A DNA stretch of 64,000 bases, taken from NCBI RefSeq assembly GCF_031143425.1, contig NC_090448.1, positions 330,906,177 to 330,970,176 of the forward strand, given 5' to 3'. Position numbers and translations under genes: made by a program. Below, one piece after another: positions 46,822 through 57,800 of this stretch (positions are counted from its first letter, which is position 1; the number at the start of each line of letters is the position of its first letter). This DNA is from Pleurodeles waltl. Lineage: Eukaryota > Chordata > Amphibia > Caudata > Salamandridae. A model generated the notes under the pieces. The model did no database searches. It was given only the letters and a program-made list of their open reading frames with translations, and was not told the DNA's origin.

Positions 46822-49800
46822 GTGTCCATGTTGTGTTTTGGGCCATTTCCTTTCGTGGGCGCTAGGCCTACCCACACAAGTGAGGTACCATTTCTATTGG
46901 GAGACTTGGGGGAACGCTGGGTGGAAGGAAATTTGTGGCTCCTCTCAGATTCCAGAACTTTCTGTCACCGAAATGTGAGGAAAATTTGTTTTTTAGCCAA
47001 ATTTTGAGGTTTGCAAAAGATTCTTGGTAACAGAACCTGGTCAGAACCCCAGAAACCACCCCATCTTGGATTCCCCTAGGTCTCTAGTTTTAAAAAATGC
47101 ACAGGTTTGGTAGGTTTCCCTAGGTGCCGGCTGAGCTAGGGGCCAAAATCTACAGGTAGGCACTTTGCAAAAAACACCTCTGTTTTCTGTAAAGAAATTG
47201 GGATGTGTCCACGTTGTGTTTTGGGCCATTTCCTTTCGTGGGCGCTAGGCCCACCCTCACAAGTAAGGTACCATTTTTATCGGGAGACTTGGGGGAACGC
47301 TGGGTGGAAGGAAATTTGTGGCTCCTCTCAGATTCCAGAACTTTCTGTCACCGAAATGTTAGGAAAATGTGTTTTTTTAGCCACATTTTGAGGTTTGCAA
47401 AGGATTCTGGGTAACAGAACCTGGTCAGAGCCCCACAAGTCACCCCATCTTGGATTCCCCTAGATCTCTAGTTTTCAAAAATGCACAGGTTTGGTAGGTT
47501 TCCCTAGGTGCCGGCTGAGCTAGGGTCCAAAATCTACAGGTAGGCACTTTGATAAAAACACCTCTGTTTTCTGTAAAAAAATTGGGATGTGTCCACGTTG
47601 TGTTTTGGGCCATTTCCTTTCATGGGCGCTAGGCCTACCCACACAAGTCAGGTACCATTCTTATCGGGAGACTTGGGGGAACGCTGGATGGAAGGAAATT
47701 TGTGGCTCCTCTCAGATTCCAGAACTTTCTGTCACCGAAATGTGAGGAAAATGTGTTTTTTAGCCATATTTTGAGGTTTGCAAAGGATTCTGGGTAACAG
47801 AACCTGGTCAGAGCCCCACAAGTCACCCCATCTTGGATTCCCCTTGATCTCTAGTTTTCAAACATGCACAGGTTTGGTAGGTTTCCCTAGGTGCCGGCTG
47901 AGCTAGGGTCCAAAATCTACAGGTAGGCACTTTGCAAAAAACACCTCTGTTTTCTGTAAAAAAATTGGGATGTGTCCACGTTGTGTTTTGGGCCATTTCC
48001 TTTCATGGGCGCTAGGCCTACCCACACAAGTCAGGTACCATTCTTATCGGGAGACTTGGGGGAACGCTGGATGGAAGGAAATTTGTGGCTCCTCTCAGAT
48101 TCCAGAACTTTCTGTCACCGAAATGTGAGGAAAATGTGTTTTTTAGCCATATTTTGAGGTTTGCAAAGGATTCTGGGTAACAGAACCTGGTCAGAGCCGC
48201 ACAAGTCACCCCATCTTGGATTCCCCTAGATCTCTAGTTTTCAAAAATGCACAGGTTTGGTAGGTTTCCCTAGGTGCCGGCTGAGCTAGGGGCCAAAATC
48301 TACAGGTAGGCACTTCGCAAAAAACACCTCTGTTTTCTGTAAAAAAATTGGGATGTGTCCATGTTGTGTTTTGGGCCATTTCCTTTCATGGGCGCTAGGC
48401 CTACCCACACAAGTGAGGTACCATTCTTATCGGGAGACTTGTGGGAACGCTGGGTGGAAGGAAATTTGTGGCGCCTCTCAGATTCCAGAACTCTCTGTCA
48501 TCGAAATGTGAGGAAAATGTGTTTTTTTTTAGCCAAATTTTGAGGTTTGGAAAGGATTCTGGGTAACAGAACCTGGTCAGAGCCCCACAAGCCACCCCAT
48601 CTTGGATTCCCCTAGGTCTCTAGTTTTCAGAAATGCACAGGGTTGCTAGGTTTCCCCAGGTGCCGGCTGAGCTAGGGGCCAACATCTACAGGTAGGCACT
48701 TTGCAAAAAAACCCTCTGTTTTCTGTAAAAAAATTGGGATGTGTCAACGTTGTGTTTTGGGCCATTTCCTTTCGTGGGCGCTAGGCCTACCCACACAAGT
48801 GAGGTACCATTTGTATTGGGAGACTTGGGGGAACGCTGGGTGGAAGGAAATTTGTGGCTCCTCTCAGATTCCAGAACTTTCTGTCACCGAAATGTGAGGA
48901 AAATTTGTTTTTTAGCCAAATTTTGAGGTTTGCAAAAGATTCTGGGTAACAGAACCTGGTCAGAACCCCAGAAACCACCCCATCTTGGATTCCCCTAGGT
49001 CTCTAGTTTTAAAAAATGCACAGGTTTGGTAGGTTTCCCTAGGTGCCGGCTGAGCTAGGGGCCAAAATCTACAGGTAGGCACTTTGCAAAAAACACCTCT
49101 GTTTTCTGTAAAGAAATTGGGATGTGTCCACGTTGTGTTTTGGGCCATTTCCTTTCGTGGGCGCTAGGCCCACCCTCACAAGTGAGGTACCATTTTTATC
49201 GGGAGACTTGGGGGAACGCTGGGTGGAAGGAAATTTGTGGCTCCTCTCAGATTCCAGAACTTTCTGTCACCGAAATGTTAGGAAAATGTGTTTTTTTAGC
49301 CACATTTTGAGGTTTGCAAAGGATTCTGGGTAACAGAACCTGGTCAGAGCCCCACAAGTCACCCCATCTTGGATTCCCCTAGATCTCTAGTTTTCAAAAA
49401 TGCACAGGTTTGGTAGGTTTCCCTAGGTGCCGGCTGAGCTAGGGTCCAAAATCTACAGGTAGGCACTTTGATAAAAACACCTCTGTTTTCTGTAAAAAAA
49501 TTGGGATGTGTCCACGTTGTGTTTTGGGCCATTTCCTTTCATGGGCGCTAGGCCTACCCACACAAGTCAGGTACCATTCTTATCGGGAGACTTGGGGGAA
49601 CGCTGGATGGAAGGAAATTTGTGGCTCCTCTCAGATTCCAGAACTTTCTGTCACCGAAATGTTAGGAAAATGTGTTTTTTAGCCATATTTTGAGGTTTGC
49701 AAAGGATTCTGGGTAACAGAACCTGGTCAGAGCCCCACAAGTCACCCCATCTTGGATTCCCCTAGATCTCTAGTTTTCAAAAATGCACAGGTTTGGTAGG

Positions 49801-50656
49801 TTTCCCTAGGTGCCGGCTGAGCTAGGGTCCAAAATCTACAGGTAGGCACTTTGCAAAAAACACCTCTGTTTTCTGTAAAAAAATTGGGATGTGTCCACGT
49901 TGTGTTTTGGGCCATTTCCTTTCATGGGCGCTAGGCCTACCCACACAAGTCAGGTACCATTCTTGTCGGGAGACTTGGGGGAACGCTGGATGGAAGGAAA
50001 TTTGTGGCTCCTCTCAGATTCCAGAACTTTCTGTCACCGAAATGTGAGGAAAATGTGTTTTTTAGCCATATTTTGAGGTTTGCAAAGGATTCTGGGTAAC
50101 AGAACCTGGTCAGAGCCCCACAAGTCACCCCATCTTGGATTCCCCTAGATCTCTAGTTTTCAAAAATGCACAGGTTTGGTAGGTTTCCCTAGGTGCCGGC
50201 TGAGCTAGGGTCCAAAATCTACAGGTAGGCACTTTGCAAAAAACACCTCTGTTTTCTGTAAAAAAATTGGGATGTGTCTACGTTGTGTTTTGGGCCATTT
50301 CCTTTCATGGGCGCTAGGCCTACCCACACAAGTCAGGTACCATTCTTGTCGGGAGACTTGGGGGAACGCTGGATGGAAGGAAATTTGTGGCTCCTCTCAG
50401 ATTCCAGAACTTTCTGTCACCGAAATGTGAGGAAAATGTGTTTTTTAGCCATATTTTGAGGTTTGCAAAGGATTCTGGGTAACAGAACCTGGTCAGAGCC
50501 CCACAAGTCACCCCATCTTGGATTCCCCTAGATCTCTAGTTTTCAAAAATGCACAGGTTTGGTAGGTTTCCCTAGGTGCCGGCTGAGCTAGGGGCCAAAA
50601 TCTACAGGTAGGCACTTTGCAAAAAACACCTCTGTTTTCTGTAAAAAAATTGGGAT
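46822..50656. repeat. Ten-monomer higher-order repeat (3,835 bp), copy 1
   Basis: Order is i j k k' m i j k l l, with starts at 46822, 47205, 47589, 47972, 48355, 48741, 49124, 49508, 49891 and 50274. The next block repeats it at once. Shared variants include AAGTAAGG (near 47264 and 51096), CTTTGATAAAAAC before each first k, GAGCCGCAC in k' and TTTCCCCAGG in m. The block is itself two five-monomer halves, each beginning i-j-k. Confidence 0.94.
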
Positions 50657-53600
50657 GTGTCCATGTTGTGTTTTGGGCCATTTCCTTTCGTGGGCGCTAG
50701 GCCTACCCACACAAGTGAGGTACCATTTCTATTGGGAGACTTGGGGGAACGCTGGGTGGAAGGAAATTTGTGGCTCCTCTCAGATTCCAGAACTTTCTGT
50801 CACCGAAATGTGAGGAAAATTTGTTTTTTAGCCAAATTTTGAGGTTTGCAAAAGATTCTTGGTAACAGAACCTGGTCAGAACCCCAGAAACCACCCCATC
50901 TTGGATTCCCCTAGGTCTCTAGTTTTAAAAAATGCACAGGTTTGGTAGGTTTCCCTAGGTGCCGGCTGAGCTAGGGGCCAAAATCTACAGGTAGGCACTT
51001 TGCAAAAAACACCTCTGTTTTCTGTAAAGAAATTGGGATGTGTCCACGTTGTGTTTTGGGCCATTTCCTTTCGTGGGCGCTAGGCCCACCCTCACAAGTA
51101 AGGTACCATTTTTATCGGGAGACTTGGGGGAACGCTGGGTGGAAGGAAATTTGTGGCTCCTCTCAGATTCCAGAACTTTCTGTCACCGAAATGTTAGGAA
51201 AATGTGTTTTTTTTAGCCACATTTTGAGGTTTGCAAAGGATTCTGGGTAACAGAACCTGGTCAGAGCCCCACAAGTCACCCCATCTTGGATTCCCCTAGA
51301 TCTCTAGTTTTCAAAAATGCACAGGTTTGGTAGGTTTCCCTAGGTGCCGGCTGAGCTAGGGTCCAAAATCTACAGGTAGGCACTTTGATAAAAACACCTC
51401 TGTTTTCTGTAAAAAAATTGGGATGTGTCCACGTTGTGTTTTGGGCCATTTCCTTTCATGGGCGCTAGGCCTACCCACACAAGTCAGGTACCATTCTTAT
51501 CGGGAGACTTGGGGGAACGCTGGATGGAAGGAAATTTGTGGCTCCTCTCAGATTCCAGAACTTTCTGTCACCGAAATGTGAGGAAAATGTGTTTTTTAGC
51601 CATATTTTGAGGTTTGCAAAGGATTCTGGGTAACAGAACCTGGTCAGAGCCCCACAAGTCACCCCATCTTGGATTCCCCTAGATCTCTAGTTTTCAAAAA
51701 TGCACAGGTTTGGTAGGTTTCCCTAGGTGCCGGCTGAGCTAGGGTCCAAAATCTACAGGTAGGCACTTTGCAAAAAACACCTCTGTTTTCTGTAAAAAAA
51801 TTGGGATGTGTCCACGTTGTGTTTTGGGCCATTTCCTTTCATGGGCGCTAGGCCTACCCACACAAGTCAGGTACCATTCTTATCGGGAGACTTGGGGGAA
51901 CGCTGGATGGAAGGAAATTTGTGGCTCCTCTCAGATTCCAGAACTTTCTGTCACCGAAATGTGAGGAAAATGTGTTTTTTAGCCATATTTTGAGGTTTGC
52001 AAAGGATTCTGGGTAACAGAACCTGGTCAGAGCCGCACAAGTCACCCCATCTTGGATTCCCCTAGATCTCTAGTTTTCAAAAATGCACAGGTTTGGTAGG
52101 TTTCCCTAGGTGCCGGCTGAGCTAGGGGCCAAAATCTACAGGTAGGCACTTCGCAAAAAACACCTCTGTTTTCTGTAAAAAAATTGGGATGTGTCCATGT
52201 TGTGTTTTGGGCCATTTCCTTTCATGGGCGCTAGGCCTACCCACACAAGTGAGGTACCATTCTTATCGGGAGACTTGTGGGAACGCTGGGTGGAAGGAAA
52301 TTTGTGGCGCCTCTCAGATTCCAGAACTCTCTGTCATCGAAATGTGAGGAAAATGTGGTTTTTTTTAGCCAAATTTTGAGGTTTGGAAAGGATTCTGGGT
52401 AACAGAACCTGGTCAGAGCCCCACAAGCCACCCCATCTTGGATTCCCCTAGGTCTCTAGTTTTCAGAAATGCACAGGGTTGCTAGGTTTCCCCAGGTGCC
52501 GGCTGAGCTAGGGGCCAACATCTACAGGTAGGCACTTTGCAAAAAAACCCTCTGTTTTCTGTAAAAAAATTGGGATGTGTCAACGTTGTGTTTTGGGCCA
52601 TTTCCTTTCGTGGGCGCTAGGCCTACCCACACAAGTGAGGTACCATTTGTATTGGGAGACTTGGGGGAACGCTGGGTGGAAGGAAATTTGTGGCTCCTCT
52701 CAGATTCCAGAACTTTCTGTCACCGAAATGTGAGGAAAATTTGTTTTTTAGCCAAATTTTGAGGTTTGCAAAAGATTCTGGGTAACAGAACCTGGTCAGA
52801 ACCCCAGAAACCACCCCATCTTGGATTCCCCTAGGTCTCTAGTTTTAAAAAATGCACAGGTTTGGTAGGTTTCCCTAGGTGCCGGCTGAGCTAGGGGCCA
52901 AAATCTACAGGTAGGCACTTTGCAAAAAACACCTCTGTTTTCTGTAAAGAAATTGGGATGTGTCCACGTTGTGTTTTGGGCCATTTCCTTTCGTGGGCGC
53001 TAGGCCCACCCTCACAAGTGAGGTACCATTTTTATCGGGAGACTTGGGGGAACGCTGGGTGGAAGGAAATTTGTGGCTCCTCTCAGATTCCAGAACTTTC
53101 TGTCACCGAAATGTTAGGAAAATGTGTTTTTTTAGCCACATTTTGAGGTTTGCAAAGGATTCTGGGTAACAGAACCTGGTCAGAGCCCCACAAGTCACCC
53201 CATCTTGGATTCCCCTAGATCTCTAGTTTTCAAAAATGCACAGGTTTGGTAGGTTTCCCTAGGTGCCGGCTGAGCTAGGGTCCAAAATCTACAGGTAGGC
53301 ACTTTGATAAAAACACCTCTGTTTTCTGTAAAAAAATTGGGATGTGTCCACGTTGTGTTTTGGGCCATTTCCTTTCATGGGCGCTAGGCCTACCCACACA
53401 AGTCAGGTACCATTCTTATCGGGAGACTTGGGGGAACGCTGGATGGAAGGAAATTTGTGGCTCCTCTCAGATTCCAGAACTTTCTGTCACCGAAATGTTA
53501 GGAAAATGTGTTTTTTAGCCATATTTTGAGGTTTGCAAAGGATTCTGGGTAACAGAACCTGGTCAGAGCCCCACAAGTCACCCCATCTTGGATTCCCCTA

Positions 53601-54492
53601 GATCTCTAGTTTTCAAAAATGCACAGGTTTGGTAGGTTTCCCTAGGTGCCGGCTGAGCTAGGGTCCAAAATCTACAGGTAGGCACTTTGCAAAAAACACC
53701 TCTGTTTTCTGTAAAAAAATTGGGATGTGTCCACGTTGTGTTTTGGGCCATTTCCTTTCATGGGCGCTAGGCCTACCCACACAAGTCAGGTACCATTCTT
53801 GTCGGGAGACTTGGGGGAACGCTGGATGGAAGGAAATTTGTGGCTCCTCTCAGATTCCAGAACTTTCTGTCACCGAAATGTGAGGAAAATGTGTTTTTTA
53901 GCCATATTTTGAGGTTTGCAAAGGATTCTGGGTAACAGAACCTGGTCAGAGCCCCACAAGTCACCCCATCTTGGATTCCCCTAGATCTCTAGTTTTCAAA
54001 AATGCACAGGTTTGGTAGGTTTCCCTAGGTGCCGGCTGAGCTAGGGTCCAAAATCTACAGGTAGGCACTTTGCAAAAAACACCTCTGTTTTCTGTAAAAA
54101 AATTGGGATGTGTCCACGTTGTGTTTTGGGCCATTTCCTTTCATGGGCGCTAGGCCTACCCACACAAGTCAGGTACCATTTTTGTCGGGAGACTTGGGGG
54201 AACGCTGGATGGAAGGAAATTTGTGGCTCCTCTCAGATTCCAGAACTTTCTGTCACCGAAATGTGAGGAAAATGTGTTTTTTAGCCATATTTTGAGGTTT
54301 GCAAAGGATTCTGGGTAACAGAACCTGGTCAGAGCCCCACAAGTCACCCCATCTTGGATTCCCCTAGATCTCTAGTTTTCAAAAATGCACAGGTTTGGTA
54401 GGTTTCCCTAGGTGCCGGCTGAGCTAGGGGCCAAAATCTACAGGTAGGCACTTCGCAAAAAACACCTCTGTTTTCTGTAAAAAAATTGGGAT
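50657..54492. repeat. Ten-monomer higher-order repeat (3,836 bp), copy 2
   Basis: Starts are at 50657, 51040, 51425, 51808, 52191, 52577, 52960, 53344, 53727 and 54110. The offset from copy 1 is 3,835 bp until one extra T in the j unit (T8 near 51207) raises it to 3,836. Differences from copy 1 are few: the extra T, TGTGG before the T-tract in m (52191), and TTTTTGTCGG in the last l unit. Copy 1 has private CCCCTTGATC and AAACATGC near 47843-47863. Confidence 0.94.
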
Positions 54493-54873
54493 GTGTCCAT
54501 GTTGTGTTTTGGGCCATTTCCTTTCATGGGCGCTAGGCCTACCCACACAAGTGAGGTACCATTTTTATCGGGAGACTTGGAGGAACGCTGGGTGGAAGGA
54601 AATTTGTGGCTCCTCTCAGATTCCAGAACTTTCTGTCACCGAAATGTGAGGAAAATGTGTTTTTTAGCCATATTTTGAGGTTTGCAAAGGATTCTGGGTA
54701 ACAGAACCTGGTCAGAGCCCCACAAGCCACCCGATCTTGGATTCCCCTAGGTCTCTAGTTTTCAGAAATGCACAGGGTTGGTAGGTTTCCCTAGGTGCCG
54801 GCTGAGCTAGGGGCCAACATATACAGGTAGGCACTTTGCAAAAAACACCTGTTTTCTGTAAAATAATTGGGAT
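54493..54873 (+). repeat. Mosaic junction monomer (381 bp, shortest full unit)
   Basis: The 5' part resembles g or h units (GTCCATG, TTTCATGGG) but reads on into ACTTGGAGG and CCATATTTT. The 3' part carries CCCGATCTTGG, ATATACAGG and CACCTGTTTT, as in the units at 680 and 20052. It is the join between the ten-monomer HOR and the block beginning with d. Its 381 bp comes from a T6 tract plus the CT loss in CACCTGTTTT. Confidence 0.85.
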
Positions 54874-57800
54874 GTGTCCACGTTGTGTTTTGGGCCATTT
54901 CCTTTTGTGGGCGCTAGGCCTACCCACACAAGTGAGGTACCATTTTTATCGGGAGACTTGGGGGAACGCTGGGTGAAAGAAAATTTGTGGCTCCTCTCAG
55001 ATTCCAGAACTTTCTGTCACCGAAATGTGAGGAAAATGTGTTTTTTAGCCACATTTTGAGGTTTGCAAAGGATTCTGGGTAACAGAACCTGGTTAGAGCC
55101 CCACAAGTCACCCCATCTTGGATTCCCCTAGATCTCTAGTTTTCAAAAATGCACAGGTTTGGTAGGTTTCCCTAGGTGCCGGCTGAGCTAGGGGCCAACA
55201 TATACAGGTAGGCACTTTGCAAAAAACACCTCTGTTTTCTGTAAAATAATTGGGATGTGTCCACGTTGTGTTTTGGGCCATTTCCTTTTGTGGGCGCTAG
55301 GCCTACCCACACAAGTGAGGTACCATTTGTATTGGGAGACTTGGGGGAACGCTGGGTGGAAGGAAATTTGTGGCTCCTCTCAGATTCCAGAACTTTCTGT
55401 CACCGAAATGTGAGGAAAATGTGTTTTTTAGCCAAATTTTGAGGTTTGCAAAAGATTCTGGGTAACAGAACCTGGTCAGAACCCCACAAATCACCCCATC
55501 TTGGATTCCCCTAGGTCTCTAGTTTTAAAAAATGCACAGGTTTGGTAGGTTTCCCTAGGTGCCGGCTGAGCTAGGGGCCAAAATCTACAGGTAGGCACTT
55601 TGCAAAAAACACCTCTGTTTTCTGTAAAGAAATTGGGATGTGTCCACGTTGTGTTTTGGGCCATTTCCTTTCGTGGGCGCTAGGCCTACCCTCAAACGTG
55701 AGGTACCATTTTTATCGGGAGACTTGGGGGAACGCTGGGTGGAAGAAAATTTGTGGCTCCTCTCAGATTCCAGAACTTTCTGTCACCGAAATGTGAGGAA
55801 AATGTGTTTTTTAGCCAAATTTTGAGGTTTGCAAAGGATTCTGGGTAACAGAACCTGGTCAGAGCCCCACAAGTCACCCCATCTTGGATTCCCCTAGATC
55901 TCTAGTTTTCAAAAATGCACAGGTTTGGTAGGTTTCCCTAGGTGCCGGCTGAGTTAGGGGCCAAAATCTACAGGTAGGCACTTCGCAAAAAACACCTCTG
56001 TTTTCTGTAAAAAAATTGGGATGTGTCCATGTTGTGTTTTGGGCCATTTCCTTTCATGGGCGCTAGGCCTACCCACACAAGTGAGGTACCATTCTTATCG
56101 GGAGACTTGCGGGAACGCTGGGTGGAAGGAAATTTGTGGCTCCTCTCAGATTCCAGAACTCTGTCATCGAAATGTGAGGAAAATGTGTTTTTTTTAGCCA
56201 AATTTTGAGGTTTGGAAAGGATTCTGGGTAACAGAACCTGGTCAGAGCCCCACAAGCCACCCCATCTTGGATTCCCCTAGGTCTCTAGTTTTCAGAAATG
56301 CTCAGGTTTGGTAGATTTCCCTAGGTGCCGGCTGAGCTAGGGGCCAAAATCTACAGGTAGGCACTTCGCAAAAAACACCTCTGTTTTCTGTAAAAAAATT
56401 GGGATGTGTCCATGTTGTGTTTTGGGCCATTTCCTTTCATGGGCGCTAGGCCTACCCACACAAGTGAGGTACCATTCTTATCGGGAGACTTGCGGGAACG
56501 CTGGGTGGAAGGAAATTTGTGGCTCCTCTCAGATTCCAGAACTCTCGGTCATCGAAATGTGAGGAAAATGTGTTTTTTTTAGCCAAATTTTGAGGTTTGC
56601 AAAGGATTCTGGGTAACAGAACCTGGTCAGAGCCCCACAAGCCACCCCATCTTCGATTCCCCTAGGTCTCTAGTTTTCAGAAATGCACAGGGTTGGTAGG
56701 TTTCCCTAGGTGCCGGCTGAGCTAGGGGCCAAAATCTACAGGTAGGCACTTTGCAAAAAACACCTCTGTTTTCTGTAAAAAAATTGGGATGTGTCCATGT
56801 TGTGTTTTGGGCCATTTCCTTTCGTGGGCGCTAGGCCTACCCACACAAGTGAGGTACCATTTGTATTGGGAGACTTGGGGGAACGCTGGGTGGAAGGAAA
56901 TTTGTGGCTCCTCTCAGATTCCAGAACTTTCTGTCACCGAAATGTGAGGAAAATTTGTTTTTTAGCCAAATTTTGAGGTTTGCAAAAGATTCTGGGTAAC
57001 AGAACCTGGTCAGAACCCCACAAACCACCCCATCTTGGATTCCCCTAGGTCTCTAGTTTTAAAAAATGCACAGGTTTGGTAGGTTTCCCTAGGTGCCGGC
57101 TGAGCTAGGGGCCAAAATCTACAGGTAGGCACTTTGCAAAAAACACCTCTGTTTTCTGTAAAGAAATTGGGATGTGTCCACGTTGTGTTTTGGGCCATTT
57201 CCTTTCGTGGGCGCTAGGCCCACCCTCACAAGTGAGGTACCATTTTTATCGGGAGACTTGGGGGAACGCTGGGTGGAAGGAAATTTGTGGCTCCTCTCAG
57301 ATTCCAGAACTTTCTGTCACCGAAATGTTAGGAAAATGTGTTTTTTTAGCCACATTTTGAGGTTTGCAAAGGATTCTGGGTAACAGAACCTGGTCAGAGC
57401 CCCACAAGTCACCCCTTCTTGGATTCCCCTAGATCTCTAGTTTTCAAAAATGCACAGGTTTGGTAGGTTTCCCTAGGTGCCGGCTGAGCTAGGGTCCAAA
57501 ATCTACAGGTAGGCACTTTGCAAAAAACACCTCTGTTTTCTGTAAAAAAATTGGGATGTGTCCACGTTATGTTTTGGGCCATTTCCTTTCATGGGCACTA
57601 GGCCTACCCACACAAGTCAGGTACCATTCTTATCGGGAGACTTGGGGGAACGCTGGATGGAAGGAAATTTGTGGCTCCTCTCAGATTCCAGAACTTTCTG
57701 TCACCGAAATGTGAGGAAAATGTGTTTTTTAGCCATATTTTGAGGTTTGCAAAGGATTCTGGGTAACAGAACCTGGTCAGAGCCCCACAAGTCACCCCAT

